Source: Streptomyces sp. NBC_00376 (GTDB taxonomy: Bacteria > Actinomycetota > Actinomycetes > Streptomycetales > Streptomycetaceae). Taken from it: a stretch of DNA of 64,000 nucleotides. The stretch spans positions 365,428 through 429,427 of the forward strand of contig NZ_CP107962.1 of NCBI RefSeq assembly GCF_036077095.1. Direction: 5' to 3'. The number at the start of each line of letters is the position of its first letter. The first letter of the stretch is position 1. Shown here piece after piece: positions 34,628 through 43,494 of this stretch. The notes below the pieces were generated by a model. That model did no database searches. It saw only the letters and a list, made by a program, of their open reading frames with translations, and was not told the DNA's origin. A program made the position numbers and the translations under genes.

Positions 34628-35740
34628 TCACAGCACACGGCGTACGTCCCAGTCGTACCGTTCCCAGTACCCGGCTGTGGAGGTGGTCTCGACGGTCTTT
34701 TCGGGCCGGGGTGCGTGGATCATGGTGTTGTTGCCGGCGTAGAGGCCGACGTGTCCCCAGTTCCCGTCGTTGTTGATGACGATGAGGTCGCCGGGCCGGA
34801 TCTGAGAGCGGGGGACTCGGGTGCCGGAGTGCCGCATCTGCTGGGAGGTGCGGGGGAGCGTGACCCGGGCGCCCTGATAGAAGGCGTAGAGCATCAGGCC
34901 CGAGCAGTCGTAACCGCCCTTGGTGGGGCCCGTGGTGCTGCCGCCGCCCCACACATAGGGGGTGCCGCGCTGCGCCATCGCGGCGTTGACGACGGCGCCG
35001 GCCCGGCCGGTCGCCGTACCGCCTGTGCTGTCTCCGGTGGCGGGCAGGCGGTCGTACTCGGCGACGTGGCCGGTGACGTCGTCCACGTAGGCGTTGGAGT
35101 GGTTGTAGCGGTAGACCGCCTTGCGCAGCTGGTCGGTTCGGGACAGGTCGGTGGTCCCGGTGCCGCACAGGTACACGGCCGTCCCGAGGGCGGCGTCGAA
35201 CGCGTTGTGCGGGTCCTTCACGCCGTCACCGTTCCCGTCCTGGCCGCTGGGGCCGTTCCAGGTGGAGGGCAGGAACTGCATGGGGCCCACGGCCCGGTCG
35301 TATGCGGTGTCGCCGTCGAGCCGGCCGTGATCGGTGTCGGAGAAGGTGCTGGTGTTCCCTCCGGCTCCGGAGCCGTTGAGCCGGACACCGAGGATCCGCG
35401 GGCTGATGTCGCCGCTGGCCGTGATGCTGTGCCCGGCGGCGTGGTTGGACTCGATCTTTCCGATTCCGGCGATGACGGACCACCGCATGCCCTTGCACTT
35501 CGGGCGCACGGTAGGGATTTTGGCGGCGGCGCGGGTGTAGGCGGACAGCATCACCGGACTGATGCCGGCCACCGACCCCGGGGCCGCCCCGGAGGCGGCC
35601 GGCGGGGCCGTGGTCTCTTTCTCGTGTCCGGCCGCCCCGTTCGCGACGGCGGCGATGAACAGCACCAGGACACCGACGACGCCCACGGCCGCGGCCAGCA
35701 CGGGGGAGGCGATCAGCACCGTTTTCCGCAGGCCGCTCAC
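34628..35740 (-). CDS. Lytic transglycosylase plus NlpC/P60 peptidase of the transfer system
   Basis: This 370-residue protein starts at GTG 35740, overlapping the TrbL-like stop. A membrane anchor (VLAAAVGVVGVLVLFIAAVA) is followed by a transglycosylase-like domain (WSVIAGIGKIESNH...AVGPMQFLPSTW, with the catalytic Glu in KIESNH). A C-terminal NlpC/P60 domain follows (GGYDCSGLMLYAFYQGA with catalytic Cys near 275; WGHVGLYAGN with His). VirB1/TcpI-type enzymes of this build open peptidoglycan for the transfer channel. A decayed copy of its 3' end is at 27827. Confidence 0.9.
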   Translation of the reverse strand: MSGLRKTVLIASPVLAAAVGVVGVLVLFIAAVANGAAGHEKETTAPPAASGAAPGSVAGISPVMLSAYTRAAAKIPTVRPKCKGMRWSVIAGIGKIESNHAAGHSITASGDISPRILGVRLNGSGAGGNTSTFSDTDHGRLDGDTAYDRAVGPMQFLPSTWNGPSGQDGNGDGVKDPHNAFDAALGTAVYLCGTGTTDLSRTDQLRKAVYRYNHSNAYVDDVTGHVAEYDRLPATGDSTGGTATGRAGAVVNAAMAQRGTPYVWGGGSTTGPTKGGYDCSGLMLYAFYQGARVTLPRTSQQMRHSGTRVPRSQIRPGDLIVINNDGNWGHVGLYAGNNTMIHAPRPEKTVETTSTAGYWERYDWDVRRVL

Positions 35741-38340
35741 GGGCGACCGCCGGGGCGGGGCGCAGTCCGCGGCCTGCGCGCAGGCACGAGGGGTGCAGGT
35801 GCCGGCGCGGACGGGGCGCTGTTCCCGGTGGTCCTCTGCTGGCGCATGCGATGCAGGCGCTGCTGGAGCATGGCCTGCGCCGCGCTGGAGGGCGGTTGGG
35901 CGACGCGCGGCGGAGCAAGGCGCCGCCGGACCGCCGGCGCAGGCTGGGGTGCAGGGGCAGGGGCAGGGGGCGGGCCGGCCGGGCGGGGTGCCGGGGCCCG
36001 GCGAGGACCGGGCGCGCCGGGCCTGGGCGGCGGGGTGTAGGGACCGAGTCCGGGCCGGCCCCGGACGATCCGGCCGAGGGAGCGCACGTTGTGCCGGTAC
36101 TCCCCGGCGAACTGCCGGGCCGGCTCGACATTCCGCTGGAAGGTCTGGACACCCTGCTGCAGGTGCTGAACCGTGCTGCTGATCCGGTCGGCGGCCTGGC
36201 CGGGCAGAGCGGTCGCGGCGGCGCCGACCCTGCGGGCCGCGCGCGGCCCGTACACCGGCAGTCCGACGGTGGCCTTGAGGCCGAACACCCCGGCCTTCGC
36301 GGTGCCTTTGGCGCCCGCTTCGATGGTGCGGCCGGTGAGCTGTGTCAGTCCTGCCACGGCGCGGCCCCCGCCCTGGGCGAGCCGGCCGCCGAGGCGTGTG
36401 GCGAGCCGGGTGGTGCCGATGCGTCCGGCGCCGCCGAGTGCGGCACTGGTTCCTCCGGTGGCGACGGCCGCGCCGAGCATGAGCCCGCCGAGCAGCAGGC
36501 CCTTGCCGAGCCCGCCGCGCCGCGGAGGACTGGCAGGGGAAGGTGAGGCGGCGCCGCCCAGGGGTGAGTTGCCGAGGCGGTGGCGGGCGCGTGCCACTGC
36601 TCCGCGGGTGGATCGGGCGAGCTTCTTGCGGTAGATGAACGCGGCGACGCAGACGCAGTCCAGGAGGACGAACCGGACGGTGAGGCCGCCCGGCAGGTCG
36701 CTTTCCGGTGTGTTCAGTACGGCGTTGACGACGACGATGAAGACGGACAGGGAGGCGATGGAGGCGAGCATCAGGGCGAGGCTGCGGGCGATGGCCGCGG
36801 CCCGGTCCCACAGCCAGGCGCGGCCGGGGCCGGGCAGGATCCCGGCTGCGAGGGCCACCTTCGCGATCATTGCTTCGATGGCGATCTGCAGCTGGGCGAA
36901 GAGGAACGCAGCGTCCAAGGCGATGACGAACGCGCAGGTGAGGAACGCGGCCAGGAGCATGAAGATGGCGCCGCCGACCTTGTCCATCGACGCTTTCTTC
37001 AGCGTGCCCGCGTTCGGCACGCATGCCTTCTCGAACGCGGCGATGGGGCCCGCTGTGTGGACCTGTTCCAGCATCTGGGCAGAGGTGACGTCGACGGTGG
37101 TGTCGACCATCCAGTTCTTGACGTTGTCGGGCAGCCCGATCCCGAACGGCAGGTCCTTGAGGAAGGACTTGCCTTTCTCCATCGTGGAGTCGACGAGCTG
37201 GTCGAACACGGCCTGCTGGATCCGCGAGTCGCGGAACTTCTTCCCGCAGTTGCCCTCGAAGGTCCGCCCGTAGGACAGGAGCATGGCCGGCCGGGCGACG
37301 AACGCGTCCACGAGGGCATCGGTGATGGGCCGGGCCAGCGCGCTCGGCGACGAACGGACCTGCGCGCCCACGGTCGACCCGGAAGGCTTCTTCTCCCACT
37401 CGTTGTCGGTGGTCGGCCGGTTCGTGTCGATGGCCTCTTTGTCCAGGACCAGGGCGGCGGTCTCGACGGCCAGGGCCCGCACGGTGCCCACGACCCCGGC
37501 GTCGGTGCTGAGCAGGAGCTGCGGGGGCGAGGCGAGCGCGCCGAGCGCGAGCGCGGAAATGACCAGGGCCGCCGCCATCTCGCCCCAGCCGCGGGCCCGG
37601 TTCCCGAACAGCAGATGCCCCGCCGCGACAACCATCGTGAAGGTGAGGAACAGCGCCGGCAGCCCCATCTGCACGACGACGCCGCCATACAGCGATGTCG
37701 AGACCTGCAGCGCCGGCTTGAGCATCAGCCCGGCCAGGGAGAACGCGACACTCCAGGTCAGGAGGAAGCCGGCGAAGCTGACGATCCACTTGTTCCCCAT
37801 GAAAGCCATCTCGACGAGGAACCCCTCCACACTCAGGTCCCAGTCGGTCCAGTCCCCGGTGTCGGAGTAGATACGGTACGAGCTGACCGGATTCCCGTCC
37901 CGGTCGGTCACGTTGAACGCGGACAGGACCCCGCCCTGTGCGGCCCGGTCCTTCTTGTACTTCGCCACGAGCTTGTCGAACTCGGTGCGGGCGGCCTTCT
38001 CCTTCTTTGCGGCCTCCTTGTTTGCGTCCCGGATCAGCGGGGAGTCGTCCGGCCTGCCCGAGGCAGCCGGGTCGGGCACCATCGGGCTCGGGTCGAGCGG
38101 GTTGTCCGGTCCGGGCAGCGTCGGGCCCGCCGACGGCGTCGGCGACGGCGCTGGGGCCGCGCTGGCCGTCACGGTCGCCAGCACCAGCGACGTCAGACAC
38201 GACAGCGCCAGCAGCGCCAGGCCCACGGCCATGGACCGTCCGGGGCGCAGCCACCGCTTGATCCCCTGCAGTACCCGTATGCCCCGCCCCCGGGTGCGGG
38301 CTGTCGGTGTTCCCGCCTCTGCGGCGGCCCGCCTGGTCAT
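35737..38340 (-). CDS. TrbL/VirB6-like polytopic channel protein
   Basis: This 867-residue protein starts at ATG 38340, where it forms ATGA with the VirB4 stop. It has a signal-like segment (MAVGLALLALSCLTSLVLAT), an exported stretch, six to eight membrane helices between residues 110 and 480, and a long cytoplasmic tail rich in Pro, Arg and Ala. It sits between VirB4 and the cell-wall hydrolase, as TrbL/VirB6-type proteins do in Gram-positive T4SS loci. It probably forms the inner-membrane part of the channel. Confidence 0.82.
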   Translation of the reverse strand: MTRRAAAEAGTPTARTRGRGIRVLQGIKRWLRPGRSMAVGLALLALSCLTSLVLATVTASAAPAPSPTPSAGPTLPGPDNPLDPSPMVPDPAASGRPDDSPLIRDANKEAAKKEKAARTEFDKLVAKYKKDRAAQGGVLSAFNVTDRDGNPVSSYRIYSDTGDWTDWDLSVEGFLVEMAFMGNKWIVSFAGFLLTWSVAFSLAGLMLKPALQVSTSLYGGVVVQMGLPALFLTFTMVVAAGHLLFGNRARGWGEMAAALVISALALGALASPPQLLLSTDAGVVGTVRALAVETAALVLDKEAIDTNRPTTDNEWEKKPSGSTVGAQVRSSPSALARPITDALVDAFVARPAMLLSYGRTFEGNCGKKFRDSRIQQAVFDQLVDSTMEKGKSFLKDLPFGIGLPDNVKNWMVDTTVDVTSAQMLEQVHTAGPIAAFEKACVPNAGTLKKASMDKVGGAIFMLLAAFLTCAFVIALDAAFLFAQLQIAIEAMIAKVALAAGILPGPGRAWLWDRAAAIARSLALMLASIASLSVFIVVVNAVLNTPESDLPGGLTVRFVLLDCVCVAAFIYRKKLARSTRGAVARARHRLGNSPLGGAASPSPASPPRRGGLGKGLLLGGLMLGAAVATGGTSAALGGAGRIGTTRLATRLGGRLAQGGGRAVAGLTQLTGRTIEAGAKGTAKAGVFGLKATVGLPVYGPRAARRVGAAATALPGQAADRISSTVQHLQQGVQTFQRNVEPARQFAGEYRHNVRSLGRIVRGRPGLGPYTPPPRPGAPGPRRAPAPRPAGPPPAPAPAPQPAPAVRRRLAPPRVAQPPSSAAQAMLQQRLHRMRQQRTTGNSAPSAPAPAPLVPARRPRTAPRPGGRP

Positions 38341-40934
38341 GCTGCTGCGTTCTGCATGGGCTGGGAGTGGATGTGAGCGACGGCCTGTTCGTCGGCGGGC
38401 AGCGTGACCTGCATGGCGCCGATCCGCCCGGTCAGGTCGCGGTGCAAGCACTCGCCGGCCCGTGCCGCGCGTTCCTCGTCGCTGAGCTCGGGGCTGTTGG
38501 GGGACAGTTCGGTCGTGACCAGGGTGAGGAGGTCTTCGTCGTCCGGGTTGCAGCCGAGGAAGCGCAGGGCTCGGCGGGCGAGGTTGGTGTCGGTGTGCCG
38601 GAAGACGAACTTGCGGGGGACCAGGCCGCGCAGGATCTGCCCGTTCTCGTCGGCATCGGGCCCGATGTCGTCTGCGTCGTGGGCGCCGAAGAGGGCACCG
38701 GCGTTGTGCTTGCGCCCGTCCTTGACCAGCTCCAGCGCCAGGGCCAGGCCCTCGGGGCTGGAGGTCAGCCACCAGCATTCGTCCCACACCACCAGGGCGA
38801 ACTCGGACAGGTCTGCGTAGGCGACTTTCCGGGACAGGGCGGCGATCAGATACATCACCGCACGACCGAAGATCTTCTCGAACTCCATCTTGTCCAGCCG
38901 GTCCCCACCGCCGCGCAGCTCGCTCTTGGTGGGCAGCGCGAGCGAGGACACCGAGAAGACCAGGGTGTCGGCCGACGAGCCGCGAACCACGGGCAGCGAC
39001 TCGTCGAAAATGGCACGGGCCAGATCCTTGCGCCTCACCGCCGACAGACGGCGGGCAGCCATCGCCGAATGGGTGTCACCGGACGCACCACGGTTGGTGA
39101 GCTCCTCGACCAGGACCCGCATCGACGGATGAGGCTCGGCCAGCACCGCCTCGACCGCCTCCGAGAGAGCGATGCCCTCATCACTCATCGGCGCCAGCCC
39201 CAGCAGCAGCGTCAAGAACGACTCGGTGAAGCGCTGCGCCTCCCGCCCGGTGAACGTGCGCAGCGGATCGAGAGAGACGGCGGCCTGGTCGTCGATAGTG
39301 ATGCACTCGGTCTCACCCGGGCATGCCTGCGCGTAGCGGAGCCATTCCTGGCGCGGGGTCCGGTCCACGATCACGGCCCGGCCGCGCCGCGTACCGCCCC
39401 GCACCCGCCGACCCGCGGCGAGCACGGAGTAGACGGCCGACTTCATCGCGGTCGTCTTGCCCGCACCGAGCTCCCCGATGAACGCAGCGGTCGCCGAGGT
39501 GTTCTCCCGCGGGCCGCGCGTCCAGTCCGTCAGCACCGGCCGGACCCCGCCGCCGGCCAGCTGCAGCCCGAACAACGGCCCCGTGGCATCGCCCAGCCCG
39601 CTGCCCGTGAACGGACCGGCCATCGCGAAGTCCCGCGCCACCAGATACTGCGCGTACTGGGCCATGACCTGCGGGGTCCGGGTACCCGGCAGCATCCCGG
39701 ACCAGAGACTTTCCTGCTCGCCGCGCGGCCGGGCGAAGGTGTACTCGTTGCCGGCGAAGTGCCCGGCGAGCTCCCCGGCCCGCCGCTCGGCCTCCTCCGG
39801 GGTGCCACCCCACACGCACAGGGCGGTCATGGCACGGACCTCGACCTCTGTGCTGGAGGCGGTCAGCCGCTCGCGGTACTCGTCCAGGCTTCCCACCGCC
39901 TTGTCGACGCTGGCCGGGACACCCGCGGTCTCACCGTCGTACTCGCTGTACTGGTTGGCGAGCTCGCGCGCCTGACGCCTCGTCTTCGCCTCCGCCTCGG
40001 TGCCAGAGGAGACGTGCAGGCGCACCACCCAGTCCACCGGGAACGAGAACGCGTCCAGCGACAGATACTCGGACCCCGGGAACGCGAACGCCTCGGGCAT
40101 CTCGGAAAGGGCGAGCATCACCTGATACGAGGGCCCCCACTCCGTGGTCACCTCCAGCCACCGCCGCGCGAACGGATTCGCCCGCCCCGCCTTCCGCCGC
40201 CCCGCGCGCTTCCCCGCCCGGCCGAGGCTGCCGTCACCGCTGCCCGAGACCTGCTCTTCGTCGAGCAGGTTGCCGCCTTCGGCGAGCACCACCTGGCCCA
40301 GCGCCGCCGCACCCCGTCCCCGGCCCCGCATCCGAGGACCTGCCCCGTCCGGCAGGACTGGTTCGAGAACGCCGCGACGGGCACTGTGCCCGTAGATCCA
40401 CAAGACCTCAGCAGTCGTCGCCGGACGCAGAGCAATCGCCGACGGCCACACCGACGCCATCCGCTGCGCCTGGGCCAGGCGCTCGTCCTCCTCGCGCGCC
40501 GACACCGGCCGCGGCAGCAGCCCCAGCTGCAGAGCCACGTCCGCACGCGCCGCCGCGAAGACCTCCCGCGCCGACTCCCCACGCGTCATCGGCAGCGGCA
40601 CCGCCAGCCAGTCCGTACGCCCCGTCAGCTCCAGCTGCTCCAGCTGCCCCCGCAGCACACCGGTGGCCTTCCGGTACCGGGGAGAAGCCACCAGGTCGAT
40701 GCCCTCGGTCATCTTCGCGACCACGCTCGCCGGGTCGACGGCCGGACACAGACTCAGCAGCATCGACTCACCCTTGAGCGCCTTGACTAGCGCCTCCAAC
40801 TGCTTCAGCCGCTGCTCCTTCGCCCGCCGCGAAGTATGGGCGGCATCCGCTCCCGCCACCCGGTAGACCGCCCAGACCTGACCGTGCACCGTCCACATCA
40901 CGTTCCCGGCCACATGCCGGATCGGCATCCGCAT
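38337..40934 (-). CDS. VirB4-type transfer ATPase
   Basis: This 865-residue protein has a Walker A GELGAGKTTAMK around residue 488, an arginine-rich Asp-box VIVDRTPRQEWLRYA, and a Walker B ALVVWDECWWLT near 720. The N-terminal half has the SCO6880-type domain of actinomycete VirB4 proteins (WTVHGQVWAVYRVAG, RTDWLAVPLP). It energises the transfer channel. Downstream of the small membrane genes and overlapping the TrbL-like gene, it is the core of the T4SS-like operon. Confidence 0.9.
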   Translation of the reverse strand: MRMPIRHVAGNVMWTVHGQVWAVYRVAGADAAHTSRRAKEQRLKQLEALVKALKGESMLLSLCPAVDPASVVAKMTEGIDLVASPRYRKATGVLRGQLEQLELTGRTDWLAVPLPMTRGESAREVFAAARADVALQLGLLPRPVSAREEDERLAQAQRMASVWPSAIALRPATTAEVLWIYGHSARRGVLEPVLPDGAGPRMRGRGRGAAALGQVVLAEGGNLLDEEQVSGSGDGSLGRAGKRAGRRKAGRANPFARRWLEVTTEWGPSYQVMLALSEMPEAFAFPGSEYLSLDAFSFPVDWVVRLHVSSGTEAEAKTRRQARELANQYSEYDGETAGVPASVDKAVGSLDEYRERLTASSTEVEVRAMTALCVWGGTPEEAERRAGELAGHFAGNEYTFARPRGEQESLWSGMLPGTRTPQVMAQYAQYLVARDFAMAGPFTGSGLGDATGPLFGLQLAGGGVRPVLTDWTRGPRENTSATAAFIGELGAGKTTAMKSAVYSVLAAGRRVRGGTRRGRAVIVDRTPRQEWLRYAQACPGETECITIDDQAAVSLDPLRTFTGREAQRFTESFLTLLLGLAPMSDEGIALSEAVEAVLAEPHPSMRVLVEELTNRGASGDTHSAMAARRLSAVRRKDLARAIFDESLPVVRGSSADTLVFSVSSLALPTKSELRGGGDRLDKMEFEKIFGRAVMYLIAALSRKVAYADLSEFALVVWDECWWLTSSPEGLALALELVKDGRKHNAGALFGAHDADDIGPDADENGQILRGLVPRKFVFRHTDTNLARRALRFLGCNPDDEDLLTLVTTELSPNSPELSDEERAARAGECLHRDLTGRIGAMQVTLPADEQAVAHIHSQPMQNAAA

Positions 40935-40940
40935 CGCGGA

Positions 40941-41636
40941 TCACTCCCCTCGCTGCGCCACGGGCGCATCACTCGCGCTGAACTGGTTTTCGCGACGCCG
41001 GGCGGCGAGCAACGCCGCCGCGACCGGCGTCGGCCGCCGCCCACCCGCCCCACGGATTGACACGACGTCTTCCCGGACAGGCACAGGGCTCTCAGGCACA
41101 GGGACGGCTCTTGCCGTGGTGCTGCGGTCGACGCCCATCGCACGGGAGGCCGCAGCCTGTGACCGGACCGGACGGATCACGGGACGGCCCGCGCTCCCGC
41201 TACCTGCTCCGGGCTGCGGTGCGGCCCAGGTGACGCTGCACACCCCGATCAGCGGCCGGTGACCGCCCAGCGCCCTGAGCGGACGCCCGCCCAGCCGCCC
41301 CCCGGACGGCCTCGTCATCAGTGAGGCGGAACTCGCGGCCACCGCCAGCGGATTACGGCCGTCGACCCGGATGTGGCGCACCAGCAGCGACAACCCGTAG
41401 GGCCCACCGAGCGCGATCACGTAGTTGAACAGCCCGAAATGCGCCCACACCCCCCGCGTCAGCACCAGGCCCGCGAGCGAGACGGCCAGAACCACGACCT
41501 GCGGCACCGTGTACGGACCACCCCAGATCCGCCCACGCCCACCGGGCCACTTCCCGATCATCAAAGGGTGACGGCGCGCCCGGGTGTAACACCGGCCGAT
41601 CAGCATCTCCGGCGACGATTCCGCAGCGCCGCTCAT
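40941..41636 (-). CDS. PrgI/TcpE-like membrane protein
   Basis: This 231-residue protein has two closely spaced membrane helices (VPQVVVLAVSLAGLVLTRGV and LFNYVIALGGPYGLSLLVRH) within the first 95 residues, as in PrgI/TcpE proteins that pair with VirB4 in Gram-positive conjugation. A basic, disordered C-terminal half follows. The ATG at 41636 overlaps the stop of a 50-residue gene, and VirB4 starts 6 bases after it. Confidence 0.72.
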   Translation of the reverse strand: MSGAAESSPEMLIGRCYTRARRHPLMIGKWPGGRGRIWGGPYTVPQVVVLAVSLAGLVLTRGVWAHFGLFNYVIALGGPYGLSLLVRHIRVDGRNPLAVAASSASLMTRPSGGRLGGRPLRALGGHRPLIGVCSVTWAAPQPGAGSGSAGRPVIRPVRSQAAASRAMGVDRSTTARAVPVPESPVPVREDVVSIRGAGGRRPTPVAAALLAARRRENQFSASDAPVAQRGE

Positions 41637-41785
41637 CGCAGCTCACCGAACATCTGCCACACCGTCGCCGCGCTGATGAACACTGCTCCCGAAGCGGCCA
41701 GCAGGGAACGGATCTTGGCCCACACGTACGACACGGCGAACCGAACGAACAGCACCGCCACACACCCGGCCAGGAATCCGTTCAT
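41633..41785 (-). CDS. Short membrane protein of the transfer operon
   Basis: A 50-residue gene, ATG 41785 to TGA 41633, reading MNGFLAGCVAVLFVRFAVSY then VWAKIRSLLAASGAVFISAA. It has four-base ATGA overlaps with the genes on both sides. It has one or two membrane helices. Overlaps and composition support it despite its size. It may be a small channel component; no family recognised. Confidence 0.7.
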   Translation of the reverse strand: MNGFLAGCVAVLFVRFAVSYVWAKIRSLLAASGAVFISAATVWQMFGELR

Positions 41786-42108
41786 CGCCGGTCACCGGGC
41801 ACCGGCTCGATGACCCGGACCACCGCGTGACCGGCACCCGCACTCTTGGTGGAGCTACTCGGCGCGATGTCCTCACCCACACTGTCGCGGAACACCGCAG
41901 CATTCATCACCGCGAACCACAGCGCCGCTGCGCCGACGAGTGCCACGCCGGCGGACAGCACCGACTTCGTCTTTGCCCAGGTGACTGCCACCGAAGCGAC
42001 CACCATGAACGACATCACCGAACCGACCAGCACCCCTGTGATCTTCTGGGTGAGTTGGTCGACGTCGTCGATCGCCCCGGCCAGCACCGTTACATCCACT
42101 ACGTCCAT
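41782..42108 (-). CDS. VirB2/TrbC-like small membrane protein
   Basis: This 108-residue protein has two hydrophobic segments (VLVGSVMSFMVVASVAVTWA and SAGVALVGAAALWFAVMNAA) with a short loop, like VirB2/TrbC pilin-type or TcpD-like subunits. It lies between the TcpC-like gene and the 50-residue gene with direct overlap on both sides (42108 and 41782). Pilin status is inferred. Confidence 0.65.
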   Translation of the reverse strand: MDVVDVTVLAGAIDDVDQLTQKITGVLVGSVMSFMVVASVAVTWAKTKSVLSAGVALVGAAALWFAVMNAAVFRDSVGEDIAPSSSTKSAGAGHAVVRVIEPVPGDRR

Positions 42109-43133
42109 TACTGGGTGCTCTCCTTCGTCTCGGCCCCGGCCGGCTCGTTGCTCAGCACGGGGGCGCCTTCCACGGATGCGATCTCCCAGCGCCCGTCCCG
42201 CGCGGTGATCGTGATTGCGTACGTCAGCGGTCGCTTCTGACCGCCGGGATCGGACGCGGTGATGTCGACGAGGAGCTGCCTGCGCGCCCCGTCCGACTGC
42301 GGGCCGGCGCTGCCCGGGTCGTTCGTGCCGACCTCGGCGAGCCGGTCCACCGCGACCTGCGTGTACGGCGCAGGCGACACCGCCGCCAGGGCCGTACCGG
42401 GTGACAGGTAGCGGTCCAGCTCGCCACTGCCGGCGAGATAGGCGGCGAAGAATCCCGTGAGCGTCTGCCCAGCCGGATCGGTAGTGCGGACCGGGACCGA
42501 CTGCCCATACGCCAGCACCGGGGCCTCACCGGACAGCGGTGCGCCCACTTCGGCCGGCAGAGCAGCAGCCGCCAGAGCGCCCCCTGTACCGGTTCTGACC
42601 GGGACCTGGAAGTACCGCAGCACCGGCCCGGATCCGGTCCCGACCTCGTCCGGCTCCGGCTTCTTCTTCCCGTCCGCAGGACCGGCCGGGGCCACTCGGG
42701 CAGCCACGGTCACCGACCAGTAGCCCGAGGACACGAGCCGCACCCGCACCGCCGCGACTTCTTGCGCCCGCTGCACACCCGGATCCGCCGTCAGACTCAC
42801 GTCGCGGGCATTGGGCAGGAACGGTGCCAGGGACTCCTCCGTGCCCTCCCCGGCCGCGAGATACGCGCTCACGAACAGCTCCGCGAACCCGCCCGGCCCG
42901 GCTGCCGACTGCCCGGCCGCGGGCTGCTCCTGCCGGACCGGGGCTGTAGCCGGTGCGACCGTGGGCCGGGACACCAGCGCCCACCCCGCCAGCACCGGCC
43001 CGGCCACCAGCAAGGCCCAGGCCGTGCGGCGGAGCACCGTCACCGTGTTCGCGGCAGCGCCCAGGGAGCCCAGCGCCCAACCGCCCGCCTCGGCCGGCAG
43101 CACGTCCTCCGCGTGGTCCCTGCGGCGCTTCAC
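42108..43133 (-). CDS. TcpC/VirB8-like conjugation protein
   Basis: This 341-residue protein starts at GTG 43133, overlapping the upstream stop. One membrane helix (LLVAGPVLAGWALVS near residue 45) is followed by two NTF2-like domains (FAELFVSAYLAAGEGTEESL...; LTGFFAAYLAGSGELDRYL...), the layout of TcpC/ConG-type proteins, the Gram-positive counterpart of VirB8. It would form part of the channel outside the membrane. Confidence 0.78.
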   Translation of the reverse strand: MKRRRDHAEDVLPAEAGGWALGSLGAAANTVTVLRRTAWALLVAGPVLAGWALVSRPTVAPATAPVRQEQPAAGQSAAGPGGFAELFVSAYLAAGEGTEESLAPFLPNARDVSLTADPGVQRAQEVAAVRVRLVSSGYWSVTVAARVAPAGPADGKKKPEPDEVGTGSGPVLRYFQVPVRTGTGGALAAAALPAEVGAPLSGEAPVLAYGQSVPVRTTDPAGQTLTGFFAAYLAGSGELDRYLSPGTALAAVSPAPYTQVAVDRLAEVGTNDPGSAGPQSDGARRQLLVDITASDPGGQKRPLTYAITITARDGRWEIASVEGAPVLSNEPAGAETKESTQ

Positions 43134-43378
43134 GGCTGCTCCTGCCACATCCGGGCAGCCAACGTGTCGCGCGCCGCCTTCGGTAACGCCGCCCAGCGGG
43201 CGAACGCCGCCTGCGCCGGTCCCGCGTCCTCATCGAGATAGGCGCGCATGGACGCCGCCGTTCGGTCCGCGAACGGCGCCATCTCCAGCTGCACCACCAG
43301 ATCCCGCAGCCGCTGACGTGCCTGCATCAGCAGCTCGAAGTCCGTACCGTCCTCTGTCGCGGGCATCGGATCCGCCAT
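43130..43378 (-). CDS. Small helical protein at the start of the transfer operon
   Basis: This 82-residue acidic protein starts at ATG 43378 behind GGAAGGAG. It is mostly predicted helix (FELLMQARQRLRDLVVQLEM...). It overlaps the TcpC-like gene by four bases. There is no recognised family. Confidence 0.55.
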   Translation of the reverse strand: MADPMPATEDGTDFELLMQARQRLRDLVVQLEMAPFADRTAASMRAYLDEDAGPAQAAFARWAALPKAARDTLAARMWQEQP

Positions 43379-43494
43379 GGCCTGCTCACTCCTTCCAAGC
43401 CCTGGTGCGGCAGCTGTTCCGCCACACACCCGGACCAAGGAGCCCCCACGCCCCAGACGTGACAGCCGGAGCTGAGAAATCTGAGAAATCGTCA

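Noticed and set aside
38307..40790. 827-residue plus-strand open frame
   Set aside because: Antisense to VirB4; no family features; VirB4 motifs on the minus strand are clear.
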